From Sphingobacteriales bacterium (GTDB lineage: Bacteria > Bacteroidota > Bacteroidia > Chitinophagales > UBA2359): DNA of 64,000 nucleotides. A program made the translations under genes and the position numbers. The notes beneath the pieces were generated by a model that did no database searches, was not told where the DNA came from, and worked only from the letters and a program-made list of their open reading frames with translations. This document shows positions 35,349-43,871 of the stretch, one piece after another. Positions within the stretch are counted from its first letter, which is position 1. Each line of letters opens with the position of its first letter. The stretch is from positions 558,001 to 622,000 of the forward strand of contig JADJJT010000001.1 of NCBI GenBank assembly GCA_016706405.1, given 5' to 3'.

Positions 35349-36509
35349 TTAGCTCGCGGCTTCCATTAATATATTGCACAATTGCTGCCCTATATAGCTG
35401 CCTATGGCTACGCCCATTCCATTCATGCGCACGCCTGCACAAATGGTAGGACTTATACGCGCTAAAATGGGTTTTTTTATTTGGCCAAATGCCATAATGC
35501 CGGCCCATTGGGTGTCTATTTCAAAGGGGGTGTTGGGCAAAATAATGTGTTTAAGCTTGTGCAACAGGTCGTCAATTATTAAGTTAGTCGTTTGAAGATT
35601 GGTCGTGGCTTCTCCGGCAAAATCAAGGTTGCGCCCTCCGCCAAAAATAACTCGTTGGCCAAAATTCCGGAAATAAAAATAGCCTTCATCAAAATGAAAA
35701 ATACCTTTAAATGGCAAATCAGGTATGGGTTTTGTGGCAACAACCTGCCCACGTCCGGGGGTAATATCGGCATCGGGTAAAAATTGTTTGGCAAAAGCAT
35801 TGGTACAAATTGCCACTTGCCGGGCTTTAAACCGCATTATTTGTTGAATTACAGGGTCAAACACTTCAACTTCGGCAGGATATTGCGTGCCGTTGCCGGT
35901 ATCCGGATAAATATTTTGCACTTGCGCTCCGTTAATAATCATTACCCCGCGCTGTTGCACGTATTGCAATAACGAGCGCATCATTTTGCCTGTATCAATT
36001 TGCCCTTCGCACAGGTTTTGCACCATTGCTTTTACATATTGGGGGTTAAATTTAAATTGTTTTAGCAATGCGGGTGGGGCAGGCTTAAAGGCTTGTGTTT
36101 TGGTTATAGGTTTTAACAGTTGGTTTAAATAAGTCAGTTGGTCGAGGCAGTAAATTTCTTTTTCGGTTAATAGCTCGTAGCTGCCGTTGGGCAAATAGCC
36201 AATTGCGGTGTCGGTAAGGCGTTGGCGCAGTACTTGTAGGCCGTTTACGCGCCACGAGGTAATTTGCTGTACTTCGGCTTCGCTAAGGGTTTTACAGTTA
36301 CTAAGCAGTTCGGTGGGGCTGCCAATACAGGCAAATCCGGCATTTTTTGTGCTTGCTCCGGCAGGCAAGATTCCTCTTTCTAAAATGGTAACCTTAGCCT
36401 CCGGATTTTTTTCGACTATAGCTGCTGCGGTTGACAGACCTACAATTCCGCTTCCTATAATAATATAATCGGCGGTTAAAAAGGATTCGCGTTCCCAAAA
36501 ACTAATCAC
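35349..36509 (-). CDS. FAD-dependent oxidoreductase (DAO family)
   Basis: A 386-residue protein starting at GTG (no nearer ATG). The dinucleotide motif GSGIVG is at residues 19-24, followed by ILERGILPAGASTKNAGFACIGSPTE, the FAD-contact segment of the DAO (glycine/D-amino-acid oxidase-like) family. Later motifs are TNAFAKQFLP-ADITPGRGQVVAT, GYFYFRNFGQRVIFGGGRN and the C-terminal MNGMGVAIGSYIGQQL. It probably oxidises an amino acid or N-methyl amine in the cytoplasm. It lies 33 bp downstream of the di-haem peroxidase gene, hence a likely shared transcript. Confidence 0.85.
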   Translation of the reverse strand: MISFWERESFLTADYIIIGSGIVGLSTAAAIVEKNPEAKVTILERGILPAGASTKNAGFACIGSPTELLSNCKTLSEAEVQQITSWRVNGLQVLRQRLTDTAIGYLPNGSYELLTEKEIYCLDQLTYLNQLLKPITKTQAFKPAPPALLKQFKFNPQYVKAMVQNLCEGQIDTGKMMRSLLQYVQQRGVMIINGAQVQNIYPDTGNGTQYPAEVEVFDPVIQQIMRFKARQVAICTNAFAKQFLPDADITPGRGQVVATKPIPDLPFKGIFHFDEGYFYFRNFGQRVIFGGGRNLDFAGEATTNLQTTNLIIDDLLHKLKHIILPNTPFEIDTQWAGIMAFGQIKKPILARISPTICAGVRMNGMGVAIGSYIGQQLCNILMEAAS

Positions 36510-36542
36510 ATCAACAAATAAACAGGTTTATTAATTAATTTT

Positions 36543-37697
36543 TTATTTAAAAGGGCTGGCAAATGCCGGATTATTTAAAAAAGCGGTATCGGTTAAGGCG
36601 TGTAAAAATGCCAACAAGTCTTTTTTGTCTTGCTCAGAAAGTCCTAATTTGAGGTCGGTGCCAAAGTCGGCGTAAATAATAGGGTCAATATTAGGCGAAA
36701 TTTCAATGCCTGAATCATAATGTTCAATTACCTCTTCGAGGGTTTTGAAGCGGCCATCGTGCATATAGGGGGCAGTTTGCGCAATATTGCGCAAGGTTGG
36801 CGTTTTAAATTTGCCGTTGTCATTGGGGTTGCCCGTAATTTTGCCATAGCCTTGATCTTTAAAATCGTTAAGTGTGGCAGCTTTGTCTAAACCATTATTG
36901 TGGAATTTATTGTCCGTAAATAAGTTTAATCCGGGTTTGTTTATACTAAAAAAGTGGCAATGCTCGCAATGCGCTTTGGTAACATACACATTAAATCCTC
37001 TGTTCACTTCTTCGGGGGCAAAATATCCGGAGCCGGGGGTTAGGTATTTATCTAATTCTGAGTCGGCACTAATTAAGGTAATTTCGAACATGGTTATTGC
37101 CCGTGCTACATCTTCTTTTGTGATGGTTTTTAGGCCAAAAGCCTCATAAAACAGGGTGCGGTAGGTTTTGTGTGCCATTATCCGGGGCATGGCTTCTTCC
37201 CACGGAAGGTTCATTTCGATTGGGTTTTTTACTGGTTCAAGGGCTTGCGCATCTAAACCAGCCGAGCGGCCGTCCCAAAAAAAGGTAGGTCCGTATATTG
37301 CGTTAATAATTTGCATGCTGTTGCGGTCTCCGGCAATTTTATCAACGCCTACACTAAAGGCTTTGCCATTGTCGGTAAAGCCAAATTTTTGGCTGTGGCA
37401 GGTGGCACACGACTGGGTGCTGTCTTTCGATAAAATGGGGTCGTAAAACAACATGCGGCCTAATTTTACACCATTTTTTGTAGGCTTTAAATAGCTGCTT
37501 ATATAGTTGTCAATAAGTGGCAAACTCGGTGGCGAGACCAAAGGATAGGCGGTGGTGTCGTGGGTAAGTGTATCGAAGTTGATGCCTAAAAAACACGGGT
37601 CGGTTGGATTAGTACAATCCGGTTCGTCTTTGCAGGCAGAGATACCCACTAATAGTAAGCAAGCAATGGCAATAGTACAGATATTATGTTTTTTCAT
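36543..37697 (-). CDS. Di-haem cytochrome c peroxidase (MauG/CcpA family) lipoprotein
   Basis: About 384 residues from ATG at 37697; an upstream TTG would add only three residues. Lipoprotein signal MKKHN...LLLVGISAC has the lipid-attached Cys at residue 22. First haem site CATCH is at 97-101 within DSTQSCATCHSQKFGFTDNGKAFSVG. Second haem site is HCEHCH in the C-terminal half, followed by KTPTLRNIAQTAPYMHDGRFKTLEEVIEHY. This order is diagnostic of bacterial di-haem peroxidases, which reduce hydrogen peroxide in the periplasm or carry out MauG-like oxidation. A TAATTTTG promoter element lies 48 bp upstream. Confidence 0.93.
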   Translation of the reverse strand: MKKHNICTIAIACLLLVGISACKDEPDCTNPTDPCFLGINFDTLTHDTTAYPLVSPPSLPLIDNYISSYLKPTKNGVKLGRMLFYDPILSKDSTQSCATCHSQKFGFTDNGKAFSVGVDKIAGDRNSMQIINAIYGPTFFWDGRSAGLDAQALEPVKNPIEMNLPWEEAMPRIMAHKTYRTLFYEAFGLKTITKEDVARAITMFEITLISADSELDKYLTPGSGYFAPEEVNRGFNVYVTKAHCEHCHFFSINKPGLNLFTDNKFHNNGLDKAATLNDFKDQGYGKITGNPNDNGKFKTPTLRNIAQTAPYMHDGRFKTLEEVIEHYDSGIEISPNIDPIIYADFGTDLKLGLSEQDKKDLLAFLHALTDTAFLNNPAFASPFK

Positions 37698-37744
37698 TGG
37701 TTGCAAAAAAGTTATTATGGCTGTTTTAATACATACTTGTCCTA

Positions 37745-37752
37745 CAAAATTA
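37745..37752 (-). promoter_or_regulatory. Putative -7 element of the di-haem peroxidase gene
   Basis: TAATTTTG on the minus strand, fitting TAnnTTTG, with an expected start site near 37738 and a leader of about 40 nt. Confidence 0.4.
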
Positions 37753-37882
37753 CGGTAAAAGCCTGCTAAAAGTTATGCAGGCAATTAAATTGTAACAGAT
37801 AGGCTAAATATTATACAGCTTTGCAACTTTGTTGGAATGCAAGTAATGAAAATAGGTACTAATACATAAACCAAGTACCATT

Positions 37883-38350
37883 TTACAGGTGTTGGTTTTG
37901 TAGTATAGTTATTACTTTTTGTTCGGTAATAAAGGTCATGTCTTTGGGGTGCAACTTGCTTAGGGGCACCCACCTGAATGCCTGCAGGCCGCCTTCGTGG
38001 GTTTCATCGTACTGGAACGGAATATCTTTAGGGCTAAATTTAAAGGGTTGCAATGGCTCAACGCGGTAATAAACGGCAATAACTTGCGACTCGGCACTAA
38101 ACGTTGATTGTACAAAAAAGTCGGTGGTGTAAATATGCTCAAGTACTTCGACGGGTGTTTGGGTTTCTTCTAAGAACTCGCGTACCAAAGCTTCGCGGAT
38201 ACCCTCGCCAAATTCGACCGCACCACCCGGAAATTTGCTTATATCGCGGCCTTTTATTAGCTCATCGCTTATTAAAATACAGTTTTGTTTGTCTATAACA
38301 ACACCATAAACACGAAGACTAAATTTTTTTATGGTAGTTGAGGTTTGCAT
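37883..38350 (-). CDS. Nudix hydrolase
   Basis: A 155-residue protein with a full Nudix box, GGAVEFGEGIREALVREFLEET (G-x5-E-x7-REUxEE). This is the divalent-metal site that cleaves nucleoside diphosphate derivatives. The N-terminal strand has LRVYGVVIDKQNCILISDE. The C-terminal part EGGLQAFRWVPLSKL is typical of small cytoplasmic Nudix enzymes of undefined substrate. It is the last gene of a probable three-gene transcript with the ECF sigma factor and the SdiA-regulated-like protein (gap 36 bp). Confidence 0.92.
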   Translation of the reverse strand: MQTSTTIKKFSLRVYGVVIDKQNCILISDELIKGRDISKFPGGAVEFGEGIREALVREFLEETQTPVEVLEHIYTTDFFVQSTFSAESQVIAVYYRVEPLQPFKFSPKDIPFQYDETHEGGLQAFRWVPLSKLHPKDMTFITEQKVITILQNQHL

Positions 38351-38386
38351 GAGTGGGCAGTGGGGGGCAGGTAGGTGAGGTTAATT

Positions 38387-39253
38387 TTAGCGTTTCATTT
38401 TAAAAACAAACAAAGTTGGTGTTTTACCTGCGGCTTCGTTTGTAATTATCATTGTTCCGTCGTTTAAAAAGGTGATGCCTTCGGCTTTGGTGTACATTTC
38501 GCTGTTTAACGGTTTCATGCAGGTAACCTCGCCTTGCCTATTTATGGTAAGCAGTATTTTATCGGCAGCCGAAATAATATAAATATCGTTTGTTATGGGG
38601 TGAACAGAAAGGCTTGCAGGCCTAAAGTTAAATGGCTTTATTTGGCCTTGTGCATTTGTGTCTTTTTGTTCAATATTAAAGCTTTTGGCTTTTTGCTCGA
38701 GGTAGGCAGTATTTAGGCTGTAAACAGGCTCTTCTACTAATTTTTTTGTTGCCAGGTCATAGGCATAGATAAACCTTTCCGATTTTTGGTCGTGGTTGCG
38801 GGGCTTACTTTTGGCAGCAATTAACAGACGGTTATAGTTTGGGTCATAGCAAAGTCCTTCATTGTTTGCGGTGGCCAATTCTAATAAGTCGTGGGTTAGC
38901 GGCGTTTTATCTTCCGGAAAATTATTCCACTCTGTCAACCGTCCATCGCTGCGCAAAATATAAAGTGTGTTTTGCGCGTAAGTTAACCCTTCAAAATCGC
39001 CAATACTGTCAAAAGGATGTCGCGATATTATTTCGCCGCTTTTAAAGTTATAAAGAAATACAATTCCTAACTCATCCTGAACACAAGCAACGGTTGAAGC
39101 GTCAATATCGGTTAAGCCCGAAACTTCGTTTAAAATTTTGGGCAGTTGGTGTTGCGTGGTTGGCTTGTCGAGGCAGTATTTAAACTTTGATTGTGCGTGG
39201 GCAGCTGTAACAAAAAAGCAAAAGAGAAATACTAATAGAGAGAAGTTTTTCAT
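38387..39253 (-). CDS. Secreted SdiA-regulated-like beta-propeller protein
   Basis: A 288-residue protein with signal peptide (cleavage after AHAQ, about residue 21). Repeated strands read LNEVSGLTDID, DFEGLTYAQNTLYILRSDGRL, NEGLCYDPNYNRLLIAAK, PASLSVHPITNDIYIISA and AEGITFLNDGTMIITNEA. This DFEGL / EG-L / AEGI pattern is that of SdiA-regulated (YjiK-like) proteins, probable six-bladed propellers in the periplasm. The catalytic role is unknown. It starts 6 bp after the ECF sigma gene, so translation is probably coupled. Confidence 0.8.
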   Translation of the reverse strand: MKNFSLLVFLFCFFVTAAHAQSKFKYCLDKPTTQHQLPKILNEVSGLTDIDASTVACVQDELGIVFLYNFKSGEIISRHPFDSIGDFEGLTYAQNTLYILRSDGRLTEWNNFPEDKTPLTHDLLELATANNEGLCYDPNYNRLLIAAKSKPRNHDQKSERFIYAYDLATKKLVEEPVYSLNTAYLEQKAKSFNIEQKDTNAQGQIKPFNFRPASLSVHPITNDIYIISAADKILLTINRQGEVTCMKPLNSEMYTKAEGITFLNDGTMIITNEAAGKTPTLFVFKMKR

Positions 39254-39259
39254 GTTTTT

Positions 39260-39814
39260 TTAATTGTAAATAGTGTTTGCTATGCTGCCGTTATTATTAA
39301 TAAACGAGTCGGCATATTCGGGCAGGCGGTCTTTTAGGGCTTTGCGGGCAAAAAATATCCGGCTTTTTACTGTGCCCAAGGGCAATTGTAAATCGTCTGC
39401 AATTTCTTGGTATTTAAAACCGTTGTAGTGCATCATAAAAGGTACTCTGTAGTCGGCACTTAGTTTGGCAATGGCATTCATGGCATCTTCATACATAAGG
39501 CTTTTTTCGGCACTATTGGGTATAACGGTCGAAAAGCTGTTTATAAAGTACAAATTATCTGTTGTATCAACTATAACGCGCTGTTTGGATTTTTTGCGGT
39601 AAGTATTAATAAAAATATTTTTCATGATGGTAAAAAGCCATGCTTTTAAATTAGTACCCTCAGCATATTTCTCTTGGTTTACCAACGCGCGATAAATGGT
39701 TTCTTGCAATAAATCCTTTGCCTCATCCATGTCTTTTGTTAGATTGAAAGCAAAAGGTTTTAAACTACCTGATAAATTAACAACCTGTTGTGGGAAATTA
39801 GCAGTAATAACCAT
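39260..39814 (-). CDS. ECF-type RNA polymerase sigma factor
   Basis: A 184-residue sigma-70 family protein. Region 2 is at about 20-85 (AFNLTKDMDEAKDLLQETIYRALVNQEKY ... NLKAWLFTIMKNIFINTYRKK). Region 4 is at about 110-165 (YRVPFMMHYNGFKYQEIADDLQLPLGTVKSRIFFARKALKDRL), with the helix-turn-helix. Such factors usually pair with an anti-sigma factor, but none is adjacent. Instead the downstream genes are an SdiA-regulated-like propeller and a Nudix hydrolase. A TATCTTTG element upstream indicates transcription by the primary sigma factor. Confidence 0.93.
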   Translation of the reverse strand: MVITANFPQQVVNLSGSLKPFAFNLTKDMDEAKDLLQETIYRALVNQEKYAEGTNLKAWLFTIMKNIFINTYRKKSKQRVIVDTTDNLYFINSFSTVIPNSAEKSLMYEDAMNAIAKLSADYRVPFMMHYNGFKYQEIADDLQLPLGTVKSRIFFARKALKDRLPEYADSFINNNGSIANTIYN

Positions 39815-39859
39815 AAGAAAATCTTTATTTTTTGAGTTTTTTGTTTAACTTTAATACTG

Positions 39860-39867
39860 CAAAGATA
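39860..39867 (-). promoter_or_regulatory. Putative -7 element of the ECF sigma gene
   Basis: TATCTTTG on the minus strand, 45 bp upstream of the ATG at 39814, fitting TAnnTTTG. Confidence 0.45.
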
Positions 39868-39982
39868 CAACAAGGCGTGCAGTTTTGTGCTTTTGTTTAG
39901 CTTTTTTAGCAAAGCATTTAACAAAAAATAACGGGCATCCGGATATTTGACCGTGGATTGGTGTGGAAATGTTTAATCTAAA

Positions 39983-40014
39983 CAAAAAAAGCCGAAGTCA
40001 GTAACAACTTCGGC
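39983..40014 (-). terminator. Intrinsic terminator of the phasin-like gene
   Basis: The stem GCCGAAGT / ACTTCGGC (39991-39998 with 40007-40014) has an 8-nt loop. On the minus strand it is followed by seven Ts (39984-39990). It stands 33 bp after the stop of the phasin-like gene. This is a strong, classical terminator. Confidence 0.85.
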
Positions 40015-40047
40015 TCAACTCTCCCTAAAAACAATCACTTTAAACGC

Positions 40048-40410
40048 TTAGTTTTCGCTAACAGTAATTTTGCTTTTTTTAGTAGCGGTATTGTTAGTGT
40101 TAGCGGTCAATTTTTCCTCTAAACGGGTTTCGATTTCTTCCAATCGAGTACGTAAAGTTTCAACTTCTTTTAAGTTGTAGAAAAAATCGAATTTTTCGGT
40201 TAATTTGCCGAAGTTAGTTTGTATTTTTTCTTGCATTTCAGCCGTTTTAGTTTCAGCATCTTTTACAAAAGAAGTCATCATTTTTTTACCTTCTTCGTAA
40301 GAGGCTTTTTGTTGTTCTACCAACATTTCGTTGTATTCTTTCATTTTTTCGTTGGCTAAAACGATCATGCCTACGCTGGTGTAGAACATTTTTTTCATCA
40401 TGTCAATCAT
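40048..40410 (-). CDS. Phasin-like coiled-coil protein
   Basis: A 120-residue, mostly helical protein. An N-terminal amphipathic segment (MMKKMFYTSVGMIVLANEKMKEYNEMLVEQQKASYEEGKK) leads into a Lys/Glu-rich coiled coil (KEVETLRTRLEEIETRLEEKL) and a Thr/Lys tail. This pattern matches the phasin/PhaI-like proteins that coat polyhydroxyalkanoate granules or act as small structural proteins. No PHA genes are in the window, so the function is not established. It has its own strong terminator. Confidence 0.65.
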   Translation of the reverse strand: MIDMMKKMFYTSVGMIVLANEKMKEYNEMLVEQQKASYEEGKKMMTSFVKDAETKTAEMQEKIQTNFGKLTEKFDFFYNLKEVETLRTRLEEIETRLEEKLTANTNNTATKKSKITVSEN

Positions 40411-40860
40411 GGATACTAAGTATATTTTGTGTTAAAAAAAATTAAATTATAGGTATTGCTGCGCAATTACAAAATATTCATCTGCAAATAGTATGCCACA
40501 ACTTTCAATTTTTATTGAAAGTACCGAAAAAACAGAAAAATGGCAAAAGGTCTGCCAAAAAGACTTAATTTTGACCGACACCTTGACATGATTCTTTTGA
40601 ATTTATTCAGAATTGCGCCAAAACATTTAAAAAACTTTGCTATTTTGGCAGTAAAAATCCGGATGTGTTTTTATACTTATCTATTGCTTCAGGCATATTA
40701 TTTGCTGTTTTACTTGGCGAATAGGCAATAAAATAAAAATTTGTCATTGTATTGTCAGGCTTTTTTTTATAAAACTATGCGATATAGGCAAAATATAACT
40801 GTTTTTATCCGATATTTGCAATATAGAATACCCCCAACCCATTAAAGTAAACATTTTTAT
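40411..40860. other. AT-rich intergenic region, nothing definite
   Basis: These 450 bp separate the diverging phasin-like and CAP-domain genes. They contain one TCCGGA palindrome near 40660 and a 63-codon open frame (40540-40731) with no family resemblance and biased composition, not accepted as a gene. No clear promoter pair was identified. Confidence 0.5.
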
Positions 40861-41964
40861 ATGAACTTGATTTTTACCCCACAGTGTGCTAATTTAAAAA
40901 ATACCAAATACGGGCAGTTAAAATGGTGTTTTTTTGTTTGTTTATTTACGTGTCTGTTTTCATTTCCACAAACCAATGCCTTTGGCACTCAAGCCACCGG
41001 AGTAGCCCGTTCAGCTACAGTTACAACTGATGCTAATACTACCCCGCGCGAAATGGAAATGGTCTCTCTTATTAATAGTTTGCGCACAGATCCGGTCAAT
41101 TTTACCAGCTATGTAAGAGCGTATCGAACCAAGCGTTTGGCCAAACTTAATAACAACGCACAGCATCCCGAAATCGTTAAAATAGACGAAACAATAGACC
41201 TTTTATATAAATTAAAACCGTTGCCGACACTTAGTATTCATTATGACTTGTACCATAGTCAAAAAGCTTTTGCCGAATACATACAAAACACCGGTAGCCT
41301 AAACTCGTATAACGACAATCAAAACCGAACGCCGTGGGCGCGACTAAAAGATAATTGTGGGATAGAAGATGGCAATTATTATTATGTTACCGGAAGGTCG
41401 AGTATAGCCGACGCGGTGGTAAATGCTTTGGTTGATTTTGAATCGCAGGGAAATGCCCGCCGTAACAATTTGCTGGGGGCAAACTGGAAATTTATATCTT
41501 GTAACGAAATAGGTTGGGTGGGTAAATATAAACATTGCTGGATACAAACCTTTGGAAGTACAAATGGCCCGGCAATTGAAGCCCCCCTGGTTGTAAATAA
41601 TAACACCGAGCCATCAACGCCGGTAAAGAATAATCCGTTTATCGTTTTGCCTTCTACTCCTACCAGCGAGCCTAATATTTCTATACAGCGCCCTTCTACA
41701 GCCGATAATACCCAACAAAAACCCACCGCCAACCCCGCTACTGCTATTTTTCCAACTCAAGAACCTGAATTACAGCGCGCAACAAGTTTTACCAACGCTG
41801 ATTTAACCAAACTATTGACTTTGCCCGAAGTTAAAACCGCCTCAAAATATCAACAGCTTAAAAACTTAATTGATACACGTATTGATGCCGACAATAAAAT
41901 TAAACAAATTGTTCAAGAGCTCGAAGAAGCACAACTAATACCAAAACAATTTAGTAGAAGGTAA
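40861..41964 (+). CDS. Secreted CAP (SCP/PR-1)-like domain protein
   Basis: A 367-residue protein with a long N-terminal signal segment (hydrophobic at about 20-38). Residues of about 60-245 resemble the CAP domain: REMEMVSLINSLRTDPVNFTSYV (first helix), LSIHYDLYHSQKAFAEYIQNTGSL (His and helix II), and CNEIGWVGKYKHCWIQTFG (the strand ending like the family's Y-W-Q-x-F-G). The rest is a Pro/Thr-rich linker and a C-terminal charged coiled-coil-like tail. CAP proteins are extracellular with varied roles. The match is by motif only and fairly remote. Confidence 0.65.
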   Translation: MNLIFTPQCANLKNTKYGQLKWCFFVCLFTCLFSFPQTNAFGTQATGVARSATVTTDANTTPREMEMVSLINSLRTDPVNFTSYVRAYRTKRLAKLNNNAQHPEIVKIDETIDLLYKLKPLPTLSIHYDLYHSQKAFAEYIQNTGSLNSYNDNQNRTPWARLKDNCGIEDGNYYYVTGRSSIADAVVNALVDFESQGNARRNNLLGANWKFISCNEIGWVGKYKHCWIQTFGSTNGPAIEAPLVVNNNTEPSTPVKNNPFIVLPSTPTSEPNISIQRPSTADNTQQKPTANPATAIFPTQEPELQRATSFTNADLTKLLTLPEVKTASKYQQLKNLIDTRIDADNKIKQIVQELEEAQLIPKQFSRR

Positions 41965-42057
41965 CTGTTTCGCCTGCTTGTTTGATTAATTCAATATCTT
42001 AGTGGAAATACAAAAGCTACATTATTTAAACTCAATTGTGTAGGCAACAAAGAACGA

Positions 42058-42762
42058 ATGAGATACTTTCTACTTGCGATGCTTATAGTTGGTTTTAATA
42101 TAATTTCGAAAGCATCGAATAAGATATATTTTCTACATGGTTACGGTGGGCCCGGATTCGAAATGAATCGGATACTTAAAGCGGTAGAGAAATCCGGATT
42201 TGATTGTTCTTTATTCAAATATCGCAGCTTGGTCAAAGATATTGATTTAGTTGGACTTGATTTGATTAAACAAATTCAGTTAGATGGTGCCGACTCAATT
42301 TCATTTGTAACTCATTCGATGGGTGCACTTGTAGTAAGGTCAATTTACAATTATATTGACTCGCTGGATTCTTTCCCTATAATTAACCGCATTGTAATGA
42401 TTGCACCACCAAACAACGGCACCCAAGTAGCTGACTTTTATTATAAGTTCAGTTTTTTACGGCATGTCCTTGGGCCTAATTTGCGCAATTTGACAACTGA
42501 TTCCATTTATGGTGCCAGGCGGTATCCTATTCCAACCTGCGAGGTGGGATTGATAACTGGTAGCTTTGTTGGTAGCAAGACCCTTAATTTATTTTTGGAG
42601 GAGGAAAATGATGGTTTGGTTGTTCCCGCACAAGCAAAATTAGGCATTGAAAAAGATACCGTATTAATTAGATCTTGGCACTTTGGTATATTGTTTAAGA
42701 AAAAAGTTGCAAGCCATGTAATATCCTTTTTAGAATATGGAAGCTTTACCCCCACTAAATAA
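42058..42762 (+). CDS. Secreted alpha/beta hydrolase (lipase/esterase-like)
   Basis: A 234-residue protein with a signal peptide (about 1-19). The oxyanion-hole segment YFLHGYGGPG is near the N terminus. The nucleophile elbow THSMGAL has Ser87. Probable acid Asp185 is in EENDGLV, and catalytic His208 in SWHFGILF. The order and spacing fit PGAP1/GPI-type lipases and triacylglycerol lipases acting outside the cytoplasm. Codon choice looks somewhat different from neighbouring genes (more TTT and AAA, fewer GCC and AAC), which could reflect transfer, but this is an impression only. A strong bidirectional hairpin follows. Confidence 0.85.
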   Translation: MRYFLLAMLIVGFNIISKASNKIYFLHGYGGPGFEMNRILKAVEKSGFDCSLFKYRSLVKDIDLVGLDLIKQIQLDGADSISFVTHSMGALVVRSIYNYIDSLDSFPIINRIVMIAPPNNGTQVADFYYKFSFLRHVLGPNLRNLTTDSIYGARRYPIPTCEVGLITGSFVGSKTLNLFLEEENDGLVVPAQAKLGIEKDTVLIRSWHFGILFKKKVASHVISFLEYGSFTPTK

Positions 42763-42825
42763 TCGAATATTAAAAGCGCACCCACAAACAACGCTTAAAC
42801 CAATGTTGGCCAATAACGCCAACTA

Positions 42826-42841
42826 TTTTTTCCGGAAAAAA
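42826..42841. repeat. 16-bp perfect palindrome centred on TCCGGA
   Basis: TTTTTTCCGGAAAAAA lies between the lipase-like gene and rpmA. It is an extended copy of the iterated TCCGGA word. Confidence 0.6.
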
Positions 42842-42932
42842 AACAAACAAGGTGCTTTAAAACAAGTTGAAGTTTATTGCTACTTGGTTGCCGCAATTTT
42901 TTTAACCTAATCTCATAGGCTTGCCAAATTGA

Positions 42933-42977
42933 AAAAGCGAAAAACAACTTAATTAAAACAAGTTGTTTTTCGCTTTT
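42933..42977. terminator. Bidirectional intrinsic terminator between lipase-like gene and rpmA
   Basis: A perfect 18-bp stem (42933-42950 with 42960-42977) around a 9-nt loop, with A-rich left flank and T-rich right arm. It can end the plus-strand lipase-like transcript and the minus-strand rplU-rpmA transcript, which converge here. Confidence 0.85.
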
Positions 42978-43057
42978 ATGTTATAATATCTTTGCCCAAC
43001 CTAATACTGGTTCTGGCTAAATAAAATAAAGCTAATTGCTAGCTATAATAAACTGTG

Positions 43058-43318
43058 CTATTCGGCAGCAGCTACAACCGAAATATAGGTGCGGTCGTTG
43101 CGTTTGGTTTCAAACTGCACTACACCCTCGGCGGTGGCAAATATAGTATGATCTTTACCAATGCCAACATTTAAACCCGGATGAAATTTGGTGCCGCGCT
43201 GACGTACAATAATATTGCCTGGTATAGCAACTTGGCCGCCATAAAGTTTTACACCAAGGCGTTTGCTTTGCGAGTCGCGCCCGTTTTTGGTACTACCCTG
43301 ACCTTTTTTGTGTGCCAT
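43058..43318 (-). CDS. rpmA: 50S ribosomal protein L27
   Basis: An 86-residue protein starting MAHKKGQGSTKNGRDSQSKRLGVKLYGGQ, the invariant L27 N terminus near the peptidyl-transferase centre. It continues with GNIIVRQRGTKFHPGLNVGIGKDHTIFA. The length is the family norm. The N terminus has no Firmicutes-type cleavable extension. It follows rplU by 120 bp on the same strand, the usual order. Confidence 0.98.
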   Translation of the reverse strand: MAHKKGQGSTKNGRDSQSKRLGVKLYGGQVAIPGNIIVRQRGTKFHPGLNVGIGKDHTIFATAEGVVQFETKRNDRTYISVVAAAE

Positions 43319-43438
43319 ATTAAATTAATATATTAATGTTTGTGTTAAAAAAAGGTGGTTACATAATTATAGTTTTATGCAACCAAAAAATAAAACTACC
43401 TGAGACAGATGTGTAAGGTATAACCGTAAAATAAACGA

Positions 43439-43747
43439 CTATGCAATTGCTTCTATCCGGATTTTTGAAAATAACTGACGATGACCGTTCATTTTTTGAT
43501 AGCCTTTGCGGCGTTTTTTCTTAAAAACCAAAACCTTGTCGCCTTTGGCATGGTTAAGAACAGTGGCAGCAACACTTGCCCCCGAAACGGTGGGGCTGCC
43601 TACGCGCACACCGGCATCTCCGGCTACTAATAAAACGCGGTCAAAACTTACCGATGTGCCTTCGTCATTTGGCAAACGGTGTACATAAATTTCTTGGCCG
43701 TTTTCAACTTTAAACTGTTGGCCGGCTATTTCAACAATGGCGTACAT
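43439..43747 (-). CDS. rplU: 50S ribosomal protein L21
   Basis: A 102-residue protein of family length: MYAIVEIAGQQFKVENGQEIYVHRL at the N terminus, then DRVLLVAGDAGVRVGSPTV, and the conserved KVLVFKKKRRKGYQKMNGHRQ segment that binds 23S rRNA. It is the first gene of the rplU-rpmA transcript. A TACCTTTG promoter element lies 26 bp upstream. Confidence 0.98.
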   Translation of the reverse strand: MYAIVEIAGQQFKVENGQEIYVHRLPNDEGTSVSFDRVLLVAGDAGVRVGSPTVSGASVAATVLNHAKGDKVLVFKKKRRKGYQKMNGHRQLFSKIRIEAIA

Positions 43748-43772
43748 AAATTTCTTTGTCTAATTTGGCCTG

Positions 43773-43780
43773 CAAAGGTA
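43773..43780 (-). promoter_or_regulatory. Putative -7 element of rplU-rpmA
   Basis: TACCTTTG on the minus strand, fitting TAnnTTTG, with an expected start near 43766 and a leader of about 20 nt. Confidence 0.5.
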
Positions 43781-43821
43781 CGTGTTTTTATTTAATGTTG
43801 TTACTTTTGCTAAAACTTTTT

Positions 43822-43852
43822 TTTGTAAAAGCAATTTGTAGCCTTAACTTTG
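43822..43852 (+). promoter_or_regulatory. Complete Bacteroidota-type promoter of the DUF2490 gene
   Basis: A -33 TTTG at 43822-43825, a 19-bp spacer and a -7 TAACTTTG at 43845-43852 match the full consensus of the phylum. The expected start site is near 43859, 13 nt before the ATG at 43872. Confidence 0.65.
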
Positions 43853-43871
43853 CCCACTTAATTATTTGGTT

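Noticed and set aside
40540..40731. A 63-codon frame in the region before the CAP-like gene
   Set aside because: No recognisable domain and composition typical of random AT-rich sequence.
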